48,134 nt of DNA from Pseudomonadota bacterium. Its GTDB lineage: Bacteria > Pseudomonadota > Gammaproteobacteria > Xanthomonadales > SZUA-36. Shown piece after piece: positions 7,340-16,604 of the stretch. The notes under the pieces are model-generated. The model was not told the origin of the DNA. It was given only the letters and a program-made list of their open reading frames with translations, and searched no databases. Each line of letters opens with the position of its first letter. Within the stretch, counting starts at the first letter, position 1. Location of the stretch: contig JADFVZ010000059.1 in assembly GCA_015222805.1 (NCBI GenBank), positions 1-48,134 on the forward strand, given 5' to 3'. Position numbers and translations under genes: made by a program.

Positions 7340-8455
7340 TTAACTGAATGCTGAAATTGCAGCCACAACCGTCGGATGCTTCATCCGACGGAAGCCTGCC
7401 AGTTTTTGCTGTATGCCTTCCCAGTTCCCGGCACAGATGGTTGTATGTCCGAGCTTGCGACCTGGCCGCGGCTGTTTGCCGTAGTCATGCAGGTAAATAC
7501 CCGGCAGCTCCAGCAACTTCCCATGATCAGGAATATCACCAAGCCAGTTAAGCATCAACGACACTCCGTCGCTCGCTGTCGAGCCAAGCTGCCGGCCTGA
7601 AATTGCACGGATATGATTTTCAAACTGTGAGCAGGCCGACCCCTCGATAGTCCAGTGCCCTGAATTATGCACGCGCGGAGCAATTTCATTCGCCAGCAAC
7701 CGACCATTGCAGTTAAACAGTTCCAGCGTAAGCACCCCAACGTAGTCGAAATGCTCGAGAATACGAGTAATTAAATTTTTTGCCTGCTGTTGTACCTGTT
7801 CTTCAAACCAGGGTGAACAGCTAACTGTGAGCACACCCTGCAAGTGGATATTCCAGCTCATTGGATAATAAACAATATTCCCGCTGTGATCACGCGCAGC
7901 AATAATAGAACCCTCATTCTCGAAGGCTACAAAAGCCTCCAGGACCAGCGGGTAATCGCCCAGTTTATGCCAGGCCCGCTCAAGGTCTTCAGGTCCCCGC
8001 AGGATCATCTGACCCTTGCCGTCATAACCCATCCGCCGGGTTTTCAACACTGCCGGATAGTTTATTTCTTCAATCGCTGCCAGCAAGTCCGTACGACTGT
8101 TAACCTCAGCAAAGCCAGCCAATGGTATTCCCAGCTGCTGCAATAACTGCTTTTCTACCAGTCGGTCCTGACAGGCTTTTAGCGCTTCAACCCCCGGATA
8201 TACCGGCAGCTCCTGCTGCAGTTGCTCAACTGCATGGACATCAACATTCTCAAATTCATAACTGGCAATATCCGCGCTTAAGGCCAACTGTTTCAGCCCT
8301 TCCAGGTCCGTATAGGCTGCAACCATGAGTTCACCGCTACGGGCAGCACAGGAATCACTATTCGGATCCAGGAAAGAGAAGCTGTCTCCAAGCCTTCGCC
8401 CCGCATCCGCCATCATCATGGCCAGTTGCCCGGCACCTAAAAATGCAATTTTCAT
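7340..8455 (-). CDS. purK: N5-carboxyaminoimidazole ribonucleotide synthase
   Basis: A 371-residue ATP-grasp enzyme that carboxylates AIR with bicarbonate and ATP to N5-CAIR in purine synthesis. It starts MKIAFLGAGQLAMMM, the typical N-terminal pre-ATP-grasp Rossmann-like motif, and contains the ATP-grasp blocks VLKTRRMGYDGKGQ and LTLELFNCNGRLLANEIAPR with VHNSGHWTIEG. Length is normal. It lies 4 bases downstream of purE, so the two are co-transcribed and probably translationally coupled. The downstream neighbour ppk2 is convergent with almost no gap. Confidence 0.96.
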   Translation of the reverse strand: MKIAFLGAGQLAMMMADAGRRLGDSFSFLDPNSDSCAARSGELMVAAYTDLEGLKQLALSADIASYEFENVDVHAVEQLQQELPVYPGVEALKACQDRLVEKQLLQQLGIPLAGFAEVNSRTDLLAAIEEINYPAVLKTRRMGYDGKGQMILRGPEDLERAWHKLGDYPLVLEAFVAFENEGSIIAARDHSGNIVYYPMSWNIHLQGVLTVSCSPWFEEQVQQQAKNLITRILEHFDYVGVLTLELFNCNGRLLANEIAPRVHNSGHWTIEGSACSQFENHIRAISGRQLGSTASDGVSLMLNWLGDIPDHGKLLELPGIYLHDYGKQPRPGRKLGHTTICAGNWEGIQQKLAGFRRMKHPTVVAAISAFS

Positions 8456-8459
8456 GGCA

Positions 8460-8954
8460 TCATCTGCTTGGATCGGGCTCTGAGAGTACGCTTTGGGTAC
8501 GCGCCTGGCGAAAAGCAGTTAAAGCTGCCTGGATTGCCTCATCGTGCAATGCCAGTATAGCCGCTGCCTGCAAGGCGGCATTGGTTGCCCCGGCTTCACC
8601 GATGGCGAGAGTGCCAACCGGAATTCCTGCTGGCATTTGTACAATTGACAGCAAGGAGTCCATTCCACTGAGGGCGCGTGACTGGATCGGCACACCAAGT
8701 ACCGGGAGTATGGTTTTAGCCGCCACCATTCCCGGAAGGTGGGCTGCACCCCCTGCCCCGGCAATAATCACATCCAGTCCGCGGGATGCAGCGTTTTCAG
8801 CATACTCAAACAACAGGTCTGGTGTTCGGTGTGCAGAAACCACCCGGACTTCATAGGCAACTCCTAGTTCATCAAGGGTTTCAGCTGACTTACTCATTGT
8901 GGGCCAATCGGATTTAGAACCCATGATGATTCCAACTACTGCTTTTTCGGTCAT
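8460..8954 (-). CDS. purE: N5-carboxyaminoimidazole ribonucleotide mutase
   Basis: A 164-residue class I PurE that converts N5-CAIR to CAIR, the step after PurK. The blocks [13 protein letters not shown] and [14 protein letters not shown] (active-site His) and [11 protein letters not shown] are all present. The ATG at 8954 gives the usual start ([13 protein letters not shown]) and has GGA upstream; a longer reading from 9005 adds 17 residues that do not look like PurE. First gene of the purEK operon; divergent from nadC. Confidence 0.96.
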   Translation of the reverse strand: MTEKAVVGIIMGSKSDWPTMSKSAETLDELGVAYEVRVVSAHRTPDLLFEYAENAASRGLDVIIAGAGGAAHLPGMVAAKTILPVLGVPIQSRALSGMDSLLSIVQMPAGIPVGTLAIGEAGATNAALQAAAILALHDEAIQAALTAFRQARTQSVLSEPDPSR

Positions 8955-9146
8955 TATTCCAGCCTGCCTAATAAAATACGTCTTAAGCTCTGTATGAGCA
9001 TTCATTCAAGCGTTTATTTTAACAAACTATTGGGTAAAGGATAGCGCACCCTCAAATACTGATAATTGTTACAATGAGTGAAAGCCGATAAAAATCACCC
9101 ATCGCTGCCCGCATGATTATTTCCAGCATTCAACCGGACTCTACTA

Positions 9147-9986
9147 ATGCCCGACATCCACCAACAAACAATTCATGATAATGTTAGCCGCGCACTGGCT
9201 GAAGATATTGGTAGTGGCGACTGCACTGCCAGTCTCATCCCGGAAAATACACAGATGACAACCCGGGTAATTGCCAGGGAAAATGCCATCCTTGCTGGTA
9301 CTGAATGGTTTAACGCAGCGTTTCAGACACTCAACTCAAAAATTGATATTCGGTGGTTTGCCGGTGATGGTGATGAAATAAAACCCGACCAGGAACTTTG
9401 TCGCCTGACGGGACCGGCACGCAGCATACTCAGTGCCGAACGCACCGGCTTGAATTTCCTGCAAAGCCTTTCAGCCACTGCCACCCTGGCAGGTGCATTT
9501 GTTACTGCAGTATCCGGAACCAGCGCAAAGATACTGGATACCCGTAAAACCATCCCCGGTTTGCGTGTGGCACAAAAATATGCCGTTAGTTGTGGTGGGG
9601 CCTTGAATCATCGAGTCGGGTTATTTGATGCCATATTGATTAAGGAAAATCACATCAGTGCTGCGGGCAGCATTACAAAAGCGATACAAATGGCGGCTGA
9701 ACTTTACCCACAACTGCTACTGGAAGTTGAGGTTGAAAACATGGCTGAACTGGCAGAGGCTGTTACCACCAATGCCCAGCGGGCCTTGCTGGATAACTTC
9801 CCGATTGAACTGCTGCGGCAAGCTGTAAACCGATATAGCGGCCGGATTGAACTGGAAGCATCCGGTGGGGTAAACCTGCAAACGGTTCGGGCTATTGCCG
9901 AAACCGGAGTTGATTATATTTCTGTAGGTGAAATTACAAAAAACATTAAAGCTATTGATTTTTCAATGCGGTTTATACAGGATTAA
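9147..9986 (+). CDS. nadC: Nicotinate-nucleotide pyrophosphorylase (carboxylating)
   Basis: A 279-residue quinolinate phosphoribosyltransferase: quinolinate plus PRPP gives nicotinate mononucleotide, CO2 and PPi in de novo NAD synthesis. The N-terminal open-barrel part (1-110) is followed by DTRKTIPGLR (131-140) and the KYAV...NHR block, KEN (166-168), and the C-terminal ELEASGGVN and ISVGEIT blocks. One position is unusual: the block reads CGGALNHR, with Ala152 where most members have a third Gly. It is a lone gene divergent from purEK. A later NAD gene, nadD, lies at 30924-31595 but not in the same operon. Confidence 0.95.
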   Translation: MPDIHQQTIHDNVSRALAEDIGSGDCTASLIPENTQMTTRVIARENAILAGTEWFNAAFQTLNSKIDIRWFAGDGDEIKPDQELCRLTGPARSILSAERTGLNFLQSLSATATLAGAFVTAVSGTSAKILDTRKTIPGLRVAQKYAVSCGGALNHRVGLFDAILIKENHISAAGSITKAIQMAAELYPQLLLEVEVENMAELAEAVTTNAQRALLDNFPIELLRQAVNRYSGRIELEASGGVNLQTVRAIAETGVDYISVGEITKNIKAIDFSMRFIQD

Positions 9987-10024
9987 ACCCCGGATGCGTT
10001 GGTGACAGCCAATACAACCGGGTT
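9986..10024. terminator. Nested inverted repeats between convergent nadC and DUF1684 gene
   Basis: AACCCCGG (9986-9993) can pair with CCGGGTT (10018-10024) with one bulged base, and TTGG (9999-10002) pairs with CCAA (10009-10012) inside it. Position between two convergent stops suits a shared terminator, but there is no T-run on either strand. Confidence 0.3.
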
Positions 10025-10037
10025 ACTCAAGACTTCC

Positions 10038-10967
10038 TCAGTGCTTGCCGCGATACTCTTTCTCACCGGCAGTCACCTCAATTGGCAGGCGGTTCTGTGG
10101 TGGCGGCAGCGCACAGGTCGAATACTCTGTGAAAGCGCAGGGTGGGTTGTATGCCTTGTTGAAATCAATTTTTAAACGACCATTTTCAGGTAATCCGGTA
10201 TAGATAAATCGCCCCGCCCCATAAGTACCGTGACCGTTGGTACGATCAGCCACAATAAAGAAATATACATCCCCCTCATCCAGCGCATCAAGATGGTAGG
10301 TTTTACCATCCCTTACAAACTCCACAGTTCCTGCGAGCGCACTATCATCAAGTTGACCCAGGACGTTAGCAATAGGAATGGTGGCACCTTCAGCGGCCGG
10401 AATAAATTTAGCATCGAAACTCCAGCTTTCATCTACCGGATAATAATCCAGTCCGAGGAAATCTACCCGGGTGGAAGCCTCACTGTCTTTGACCCTCAAT
10501 GCATACGAACCCCGTTCAATCAGGTAAAACTGGGTAGCACCTGAAATAATGATATTCGCTTTGCCATCGACATCAGCAATCAGTTTAACCTCAGCCACAT
10601 ATTTTCCGTCCACTGTCACCTCGTCGCTTGCTGTTCTAAACCAGACGGAATCTTCATTCACTGTAATAGTTCCCCAGTGTTGCGGGCCCTTTTTTAGCAC
10701 AATATCATTACTGCTTGCAGAACCAACAGTATTTTCACCCGGTTCCAACCACAAAAGCCCGACCAGGCTTAACCAGCCATAAGGCCGTTGCAGTCGCTCG
10801 AGGCGATGCTGTTTCCAGTCGGCCACATCTGTCGCATGGTCGACTTCAATAACTGCTTCCTCAGCCTCTGGATACAACGGTTCTGTCACCGAACTACAGG
10901 CCGCTAGCATACTTGCCAGGGCAATTAAAAGCATAACTTTTAAACCAGGATAATCTATTCTTTTCAT
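10038..10967 (-). CDS. DUF1684 domain lipoprotein
   Basis: A 309-residue protein with an N-terminal lipoprotein signal (lipobox LAAC, Cys at residue 24) followed by a DUF1684 domain over about residues 48-295. The domain is recognised by the start WKQHRLERLQRPYGWLSL, the middle block VDFLGLDYYPVD and the end block IDFNKAYNPPCAFTEYSTC, where two Cys are close together. DUF1684 proteins are widespread; their function is not known. It follows manC on the same strand after 38 bases with no clear terminator, so it may be read from the rhamnose/mannose operon, although no functional link is evident. Outer- or inner-membrane placement cannot be settled; position +2 is Ser, which favours export to the outer membrane. 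Confidence 0.85.
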   Translation of the reverse strand: MKRIDYPGLKVMLLIALASMLAACSSVTEPLYPEAEEAVIEVDHATDVADWKQHRLERLQRPYGWLSLVGLLWLEPGENTVGSASSNDIVLKKGPQHWGTITVNEDSVWFRTASDEVTVDGKYVAEVKLIADVDGKANIIISGATQFYLIERGSYALRVKDSEASTRVDFLGLDYYPVDESWSFDAKFIPAAEGATIPIANVLGQLDDSALAGTVEFVRDGKTYHLDALDEGDVYFFIVADRTNGHGTYGAGRFIYTGLPENGRLKIDFNKAYNPPCAFTEYSTCALPPPQNRLPIEVTAGEKEYRGKH

Positions 10968-11005
10968 TGAGTTAACCCATTGGGACTGCTATTAAATAAT
11001 AATTA

Positions 11006-12430
11006 TTATGAGCGACCATAAACATCTTCAAATCGCTCTATATCGTCTTCACCAAAGTAATCACCCGTCTGCACCTCAATCAGTTGCACATCTTTTTCAC
11101 CTGGGTTTTCCAGGCGATGCATTGTATTAACTGGTATGTAAGTCGATTGGTTGGCTTTTAATAAAAACTCTTTATCCCCTACCCTGACTTTTGCCACACC
11201 ATCAACCACTGTCCAGTGCTCGGAACGACGCTGGTGTCGCTGCAGCGACAAAATTTGACCGGGCTTAACTACCAGACGCTTCACCTTACAGTCACTGGCA
11301 TCTTCCAACACAGTAAAGCTACCCCATGGACGGTGTACAGTCTTATGGAAAATAGCGGTTTCATGATCCTGCAAATTTAACTGGCTAACAACCTGTTTTA
11401 CTTCCTGTGCATGTTCTGTATCGCTAACCAATACTGCATCACCCGTATCAATAATTACCAGATTGTGTACACCAATTGCAGCAACCACCCTGCCTTCATC
11501 GCTTTGCACAAAACAATCGGTACTATCGATCATTATGCCTTTGCCACGAATTCGGTTTCCAGTCGCGTCTGATTCATAGAGTTCACGAATAGCTTTCCAT
11601 GAACCGATATCACTCCAGCCAAAATCCCCAGATACCATGGCACAGTTTTCTGCCTCTTCCATTACGGCATAGTCGATTGAAATCGATGGGCAACGTGAAA
11701 ACTCTTCAACCGGAAGTTCAGTGAGCTCGCTTTCCGGGTCAATTGCAGACCAGACTTCCAGGGCACTGTTATAGACATCAGGAGCGTGCGAGGCAAGGGC
11801 TTGCAATATATCATTGACACGGAACAGAAACATCCCGGAGTTCCAGCGATATTTACCAGATTCCAGATACTTTTCTGCAGTTTCCCGATCCGGTTTTTCA
11901 ACGAAAGCTGCTAGTTTGTAACTATTGTCCTGCTTAAGTGGTTCACCATGCAGCAGGTAACCAAAACCAGTTTCTGCATGTGTGGGCTGGATTCCAAAGG
12001 TCACCAACTGTCCATCATCAGCGATGGATTCAGCCGCCTTAACGGCAAGTTTAAAAGCTTCCTGATCGGTAATAAGATGATCTGCCGGCATTACCAGCAT
12101 TTTCGTTTCACCACCGTATTCTGACTGCAGACGCAATGCTGCCAAAGCAATAGCAGGTGCAGTATTACGCCCAAAGGGCTCCAGTATGTATTCGTGGGAG
12201 ATATCAGCCTTATGGCTTTTTTTATATTCATCCCGAGTAAGGAAATAGTAATCACGGCTGGTTACTGTTAAAACCACTGAGGAACCAGTTACCTCAATGG
12301 CCCGATCCAGGGTTTTCTCCATCAGGGTTTCATTATCCGCTAAACGCATAAATGGCTTTGGATGCGCACGCCTGGAAACCGGCCATAAACGCGTGCCAGC
12401 GCCACCGGACATAATAACGGGTATTAGCAT
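11006..12430 (-). CDS. manC: Mannose-1-phosphate guanylyltransferase / mannose-6-phosphate isomerase
   Basis: A 474-residue bifunctional type II enzyme. The N-terminal nucleotidyltransferase domain (about 1-290) begins MLIPVIMSGGAGTRLWPVSR and has the FVEKPD block; the C-terminal cupin (about 340-470) has HRPWGSFTVLED and the metal-binding LQRHQRRSEHW. It makes GDP-mannose from mannose-1-phosphate and can isomerise fructose-6-phosphate to mannose-6-phosphate. GDP-mannose would feed O-antigen, exopolysaccharide or alginate-like polymers. It lies 37 bases after rfbD on the same strand, with a good ribosome site (GGGGAAG) and a TATAAT-like hexamer at 12454-12459 lacking a good -35 partner. No phosphomannomutase gene is in the window. 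Confidence 0.95.
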   Translation of the reverse strand: MLIPVIMSGGAGTRLWPVSRRAHPKPFMRLADNETLMEKTLDRAIEVTGSSVVLTVTSRDYYFLTRDEYKKSHKADISHEYILEPFGRNTAPAIALAALRLQSEYGGETKMLVMPADHLITDQEAFKLAVKAAESIADDGQLVTFGIQPTHAETGFGYLLHGEPLKQDNSYKLAAFVEKPDRETAEKYLESGKYRWNSGMFLFRVNDILQALASHAPDVYNSALEVWSAIDPESELTELPVEEFSRCPSISIDYAVMEEAENCAMVSGDFGWSDIGSWKAIRELYESDATGNRIRGKGIMIDSTDCFVQSDEGRVVAAIGVHNLVIIDTGDAVLVSDTEHAQEVKQVVSQLNLQDHETAIFHKTVHRPWGSFTVLEDASDCKVKRLVVKPGQILSLQRHQRRSEHWTVVDGVAKVRVGDKEFLLKANQSTYIPVNTMHRLENPGEKDVQLIEVQTGDYFGEDDIERFEDVYGRS

Positions 12431-12467
12431 TTTTTCTTCCCCTGGAAAAATTTATTATATGGTTTGA

Positions 12468-13400
12468 TCATGTATTTGGGGTATTACTATCGTTAAGCTG
12501 TATATTCGCCAGGCAGCTGCCCAGTGCCTGGCTAAAACTTTTTTGATGAACTCCAAATACCTGGGTAATTTTCTCGCAATTTAGAATTGAATACAGTGGT
12601 CTTTTTGCTGTTGTTTGAAACACACTACTGTCTACAGGAATGACTTCAGGCTGGTCACGAATCAATTCAATCTTCTTAGCTCGTGAAAATATCTGGTCCG
12701 CAAATTCACACCAGGCCAGGGGGCGATCATCTGTATAGTGATATACACCCGAGAGGTGATTGCTTTTTATCGACTCAAGTTGCTTAAGTATTTGCACAGT
12801 AACATCCGCGACATTTCCAGCCAGGGTTGGGCAACCGCGCTGGTCATCTACAACCTGCAAACTATTCCGTGTAGCTGCCAGTTGCAGCATTGTGCGCACA
12901 AAGTTATTTGAATGACTGGAATATACCCAGGAGGTCCTGACAATAATATGCTGGCAACCACTATCCCTAATTACATTTTCCCCATCCAGCTTACTTTGTC
13001 CGTAGACACTTATAGGGTTTGTGGAGTCATCCTCCCGCCATGATTGCGTGTTGTCACCGTCAAATACGTAATCAGTTGAATAATGAAACAGCAATGCATG
13101 GTTAACCGCCGCCCATTCCGCCATCACTTGGGGGGCTTCTACATTAATTAAATTGGCCAGCTCCGGTTGGTTTTCAGCTGCATCGACGGCCGTCCAGGCC
13201 GCCGTGTTAACAATAACATCCGGTTGAAGTTTATCCAGAATCCGTAACAACGCGCCCCTGTCTGTTAAATCCAGGGAGAACAACTGATGTTCATCATCCG
13301 GGGTTTTGCTGTCTGTTGCATACAAACGCCCCAGTGGTAATAACCTGCTGCGCAATTCCTGGCCCAATTGACCACAACAACCTGTAAGTAAGATTCTCAT
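12468..13400 (-). CDS. rfbD: dTDP-4-dehydrorhamnose reductase
   Basis: A 310-residue extended SDR. It starts [16 protein letters not shown] (NADPH-binding Gly-rich loop) and has the catalytic YGQSK block (Tyr-x-x-x-Lys, near residue 133) and STDYVFDGD. It reduces dTDP-4-keto-rhamnose to dTDP-L-rhamnose. Last gene of rfbBACD; its start overlaps the end of rfbC by 4 bases. The final ten residues (QLNDSNTPNT) are an unremarkable hydrophilic tail. Confidence 0.95.
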   Translation of the reverse strand: MRILLTGCCGQLGQELRSRLLPLGRLYATDSKTPDDEHQLFSLDLTDRGALLRILDKLQPDVIVNTAAWTAVDAAENQPELANLINVEAPQVMAEWAAVNHALLFHYSTDYVFDGDNTQSWREDDSTNPISVYGQSKLDGENVIRDSGCQHIIVRTSWVYSSHSNNFVRTMLQLAATRNSLQVVDDQRGCPTLAGNVADVTVQILKQLESIKSNHLSGVYHYTDDRPLAWCEFADQIFSRAKKIELIRDQPEVIPVDSSVFQTTAKRPLYSILNCEKITQVFGVHQKSFSQALGSCLANIQLNDSNTPNT

Positions 13401-13954
13401 CCGTAAAACTCCGGTAAATTAGCCAACTGCAAATCTGAAATTTTCGGTGCCTCTGTGTCCTTATCCGAAAGAGAGGTGGGTTTTATCGGCCAGTCAATCG
13501 CTATCTGCGGATCATTCCAGGCAATGCTGGCATCGGCCTCCGGTGAATACTCCCGACTGCAGGCATAAGCCAGCAAAGCCGTGTCCGACAAAGTGATGAA
13601 GCCATGTGCAAAACCTTCCGGTATAAACAACTGATGATGATTCTGAGCTGATAACTCCACTCCAACCCACTTCAGGTAATTCGGGGAACCAGGGCGAATA
13701 TCCACCGCCACATCGAATACAGAACCCTGAAGCACCTGGACTAATTTCGCCTGTGGTTGTGGCCATTGATAATGCAGCCCCCTTAAAACACCCGCCGTCG
13801 AACGGGAAAGGTTAGTCTGGCTAAAGCTAATATCTATGCCATTATCACGATACTTTCCCTGGTGCCAGGTTTCCATGAAATAGCCCCGTGAGTCTGCGAA
13901 TACACGAGGCTGGATCAGTACAACACCCTTAAGCGCAGTAGGTATAACTTTCAC
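13397..13954 (-). CDS. rfbC: dTDP-4-dehydrorhamnose 3,5-epimerase
   Basis: A 185-residue cupin epimerase of normal length. Typical blocks are [39 protein letters not shown] (catalytic His in LRGLHYQ, near residue 61) and [14 protein letters not shown]. It epimerises C3 and C5 of the 4-keto-6-deoxyglucose intermediate. Overlaps of 4 bases with both rfbA and rfbD show tight translational coupling. Confidence 0.96.
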   Translation of the reverse strand: MKVIPTALKGVVLIQPRVFADSRGYFMETWHQGKYRDNGIDISFSQTNLSRSTAGVLRGLHYQWPQPQAKLVQVLQGSVFDVAVDIRPGSPNYLKWVGVELSAQNHHQLFIPEGFAHGFITLSDTALLAYACSREYSPEADASIAWNDPQIAIDWPIKPTSLSDKDTEAPKISDLQLANLPEFYG

Positions 13955-14847
13955 TGTGGAATATCCTGGCTGACAACGGCCAAAAGGTATTCACCATATC
14001 CACTCTTGCGCAAGGGCTCAGCCAGGATCATCAGCTGCGATTTATCTATCCAGCCATTGGTGTATGCGATTTCTTCCGGACACGCAATTTTCAAGCCCTG
14101 TCGGGTTTCAATGGTTTCAATAAAACTAGCTGCCTGCTGCAGGGATTCGTGGGTACCGGTATCCAGCCATGCCATGCCGCGACCAAGGCGTTCAACAGCA
14201 AGGTCACCGCTGCCAAGATAACAGCGGTTGAGATCTGTAATTTCAAGCTCGCCCCGCGTGGATGGCTGCAAACTATCGGCATAGTCACTGGCATTCTCAT
14301 CATAAAAATACAGGCCGGTTATTGCATAGTTCGATTTGGGGTTTTCTGGTTTTTCTTCTACGCTAAGGACCTGACCATCAGGATTGAAATCAACCACTCC
14401 GTAGCGTTGCGGATCATGAACCCAATAACCAAACACTGTCGCTCCAGATGTTTTTTCACTAGCCTGTATCAAGCGATCACGAAAGCCGCTCCCGTAAAAA
14501 ATATTATCGCCCAGAATCAGGCAGGAGGGTCGTCCATTAATAAAACCACGCCCAATCTGTAACGCCTGCGCCAGCCCTTCAGGCTGGTCCTGAACCGCAT
14601 ACTGTAACTCTAACCCCCACTGAGAACCATCACCCAGCAACTGTTTAAACATCGCCTGTTCATGTGGGGTGGTAATCAGTAAAATCTCCCGAATACCCGC
14701 CATCATCAGGGTAGTCAACGGGTAGTAAATCATGGGCTTGTCATATACCGGCAATAGCTGTTTACTGATTACCTGGGTCAGGGGGTAAAGCCTGGTACCA
14801 CTGCCACCGGCAAGAATGATCCCGCAACGGGAATTAACCTGGTTCAT
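13951..14847 (-). CDS. rfbA: Glucose-1-phosphate thymidylyltransferase
   Basis: A 298-residue RmlA. Nucleotide-binding loop [31 protein letters not shown] and the LGDNIFYG block are all present, with the [20 protein letters not shown] segment that binds the sugar phosphate. It makes dTDP-glucose from dTTP and glucose-1-phosphate, the first step of dTDP-rhamnose synthesis, and is usually feedback-inhibited by dTDP-rhamnose. Overlaps rfbB by 4 bases and rfbC by 4 bases. Confidence 0.96.
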   Translation of the reverse strand: MNQVNSRCGIILAGGSGTRLYPLTQVISKQLLPVYDKPMIYYPLTTLMMAGIREILLITTPHEQAMFKQLLGDGSQWGLELQYAVQDQPEGLAQALQIGRGFINGRPSCLILGDNIFYGSGFRDRLIQASEKTSGATVFGYWVHDPQRYGVVDFNPDGQVLSVEEKPENPKSNYAITGLYFYDENASDYADSLQPSTRGELEITDLNRCYLGSGDLAVERLGRGMAWLDTGTHESLQQAASFIETIETRQGLKIACPEEIAYTNGWIDKSQLMILAEPLRKSGYGEYLLAVVSQDIPQ

Positions 14848-15950
14848 ATAGAAATTTCCTCTGTCGGGGTTTCATCTTGTGATAACCCCAGCCGCTCGCC
14901 TCGGTATGACCCGTCCTGAACCCTGGTAATCCATGCATCGTTTGCAAGATACCACTCAACGGTCTTTCTAAGACCATCCTTAAAACCAGTCTGTGCTGAC
15001 CAACCAAGTTCATTTTTTAACTTACTGGCATCAATGGCGTAGCGGCGATCATGGCCCGGTCGATCAGCCACAAAACAGATCTGCTCATTTCGCGATCTTC
15101 CATTTTCCGACGGGCGCAATTCATCAAGAAGATCACAAAGATTGTTGACGACCTCAAGGTTTGTCTTCTCGGCATTGCCACCAATATTGTAGGTCTCACC
15201 CGGTAATCCATTGTTGAGGATAGTCTCCAGGGCTGCACAATGATCACCAACATACAACCAATCCCTTATTTGTTGCCCATCACCATAAATTGGCAAGTCC
15301 TTGCCAGCCAGGGCATTGAGAATAATCAATGGGATTAGTTTTTCCGGGAATTGATAAGGGCCATAATTATTGGAGCAGTTGGAAGTTAGCACCGGCAAAC
15401 CATAGGTATGGTAAAAAGCCCGAACCAGGTGATCTGAAGCTGCCTTTGAGGCTGCATAGGGCGAGTTAGGTGCGTAGGCAGTGGTTTCACTGAAAGCCCC
15501 CTCTGATCCCAGGCTGCCATAAACCTCATCAGTCGAAATATGTAAAAAACGGAAGGCATCCCGGCTGTCCTCCGCCTGCTTCTTCCACCACTCAAGGCTG
15601 GCTTCTAATAGACTCAGAGTTCCCAGCACATTGGTTTCAACAAATGCACCCGGGCCGTCGATCGAGCGATCAACATGACTCTCTGCGGCAAAATTAATCA
15701 ACGCATCAGGCTGGTATTGATGCAACAGGGAACTTACAAGTGCCTGGTCACGAATATCACCCCGAACAAAAACATGCGCAGGATTATTACTGACTGCAGA
15801 CAACGTATCGAGGTTGCCTGCGTAGGTTAGTGAATCCAGATTTATTATCTTGACTCCACCCTGTTCCAATAGGCCTAAAATAAAGTTTCCGCCGATAAAA
15901 CCAGCGCCCCCGGTTACCAGGATAACCTTCTTCCCATCTATGCTAGACAT
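14844..15950 (-). CDS. rfbB: dTDP-glucose 4,6-dehydratase
   Basis: A 368-residue extended SDR. The NAD-binding loop is [12 protein letters not shown], the active-site blocks are [12 protein letters not shown] and [14 protein letters not shown], and [18 protein letters not shown] follows. It dehydrates dTDP-glucose to dTDP-4-keto-6-deoxyglucose. It is the first rfb gene but begins only 14 bases after the ssb stop codon on the same strand, with no terminator between them, so the rfb genes are probably transcribed through ssb. Confidence 0.96.
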   Translation of the reverse strand: MSSIDGKKVILVTGGAGFIGGNFILGLLEQGGVKIINLDSLTYAGNLDTLSAVSNNPAHVFVRGDIRDQALVSSLLHQYQPDALINFAAESHVDRSIDGPGAFVETNVLGTLSLLEASLEWWKKQAEDSRDAFRFLHISTDEVYGSLGSEGAFSETTAYAPNSPYAASKAASDHLVRAFYHTYGLPVLTSNCSNNYGPYQFPEKLIPLIILNALAGKDLPIYGDGQQIRDWLYVGDHCAALETILNNGLPGETYNIGGNAEKTNLEVVNNLCDLLDELRPSENGRSRNEQICFVADRPGHDRRYAIDASKLKNELGWSAQTGFKDGLRKTVEWYLANDAWITRVQDGSYRGERLGLSQDETPTEEISI

Positions 15951-15964
15951 ACCTGAGTTGCTCT

Positions 15965-16414
15965 TTAAAATGGAATATCATCTTCAAAATCATCAGCTGG
16001 TGGCGGTGGTGCAGCCTGGCGCTGCTGTGGAGCTGCTGCTGGCGGTGCGGCAGGCCTGCCGCCGCCGGCATTGTCACCACGACTACCAAGCATCTGCATT
16101 TCGTTGCCTACAATTTCTGTAGTGTAACGATCCTGGCCATTTTGGTCCTGCCATTTGCGCGTCTGGATTTTGCCTTCGATATAAACCTGTGAACCTTTAC
16201 GCAGGTACTCACCGGCTACTTCTGCAAGGCGATTAAAGAAAACCACCCGATGCCATTCTGTACGCTCCTGCTGCTCACCGGTCTGTTTATCCTTCCAGCT
16301 TTCCGATGTTGCAATAGTGATATTGGTTACCGCCGAACCCGATGGTGTGTAGCGGGTTTCAGGGTCTTTCCCCAGGTTTCCTACGAGGATTGCTTTATTA
16401 ATTCCGCGAGCCAT
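15965..16414 (-). CDS. ssb: Single-stranded DNA-binding protein
   Basis: A 149-residue SSB. The OB fold covers residues 1-110 ([22 protein letters not shown], then [21 protein letters not shown]); a Pro/Ala/Gln-rich linker follows; the tip DDFEDDIPF is the acidic motif that binds partner proteins. It coats single-stranded DNA as a tetramer in replication, recombination and repair. TTGGAGA lies 6 bases before the ATG. No LexA box was recognised upstream. The neighbour on the 5' side is an MFS transporter gene, an arrangement seen in many gammaproteobacteria; the 3' neighbour rfbB is unusual. Confidence 0.97.
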   Translation of the reverse strand: MARGINKAILVGNLGKDPETRYTPSGSAVTNITIATSESWKDKQTGEQQERTEWHRVVFFNRLAEVAGEYLRKGSQVYIEGKIQTRKWQDQNGQDRYTTEIVGNEMQMLGSRGDNAGGGRPAAPPAAAPQQRQAAPPPPADDFEDDIPF

Positions 16415-16529
16415 AAATATTCTCCAAATTCTATAATTTAATATTCCTGCAGTACCGACCCAACGTGTTGGAAAAATCTGCTTACAGGCCTGCTTTAAGC
16501 TAGCCAGGCTACGGAATATTCGCAGCCGA

Positions 16530-16538
16530 AGTGTAGCA
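16530..16538 (-). promoter_or_regulatory. ssb: Possible extended -10 element for ssb
   Basis: Read on the minus strand the bases are TGCTACACT, an extended -10 (TGn-TACACT), about 115 bases before the ssb start. No convincing -35 element was found, which extended -10 promoters can tolerate. Confidence 0.3.
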
Positions 16539-16543
16539 TATCT

Positions 16544-16560
16544 GGCGCTTTTTAAGCGCC
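16544..16560 (-). terminator. Hairpin between MFS gene and ssb
   Basis: GGCGCTT (16544-16550) pairs perfectly with AAGCGCC (16554-16560) across a 3-base loop. It lies downstream of the MFS transporter stop on the minus strand. The T-run expected after the stem is absent, so termination would be weak or Rho-assisted. Confidence 0.35.
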
Positions 16561-16604
16561 GAAGACACCTGATTTAGTCACAATACATTGCAAATCAGTA
16601 GATA

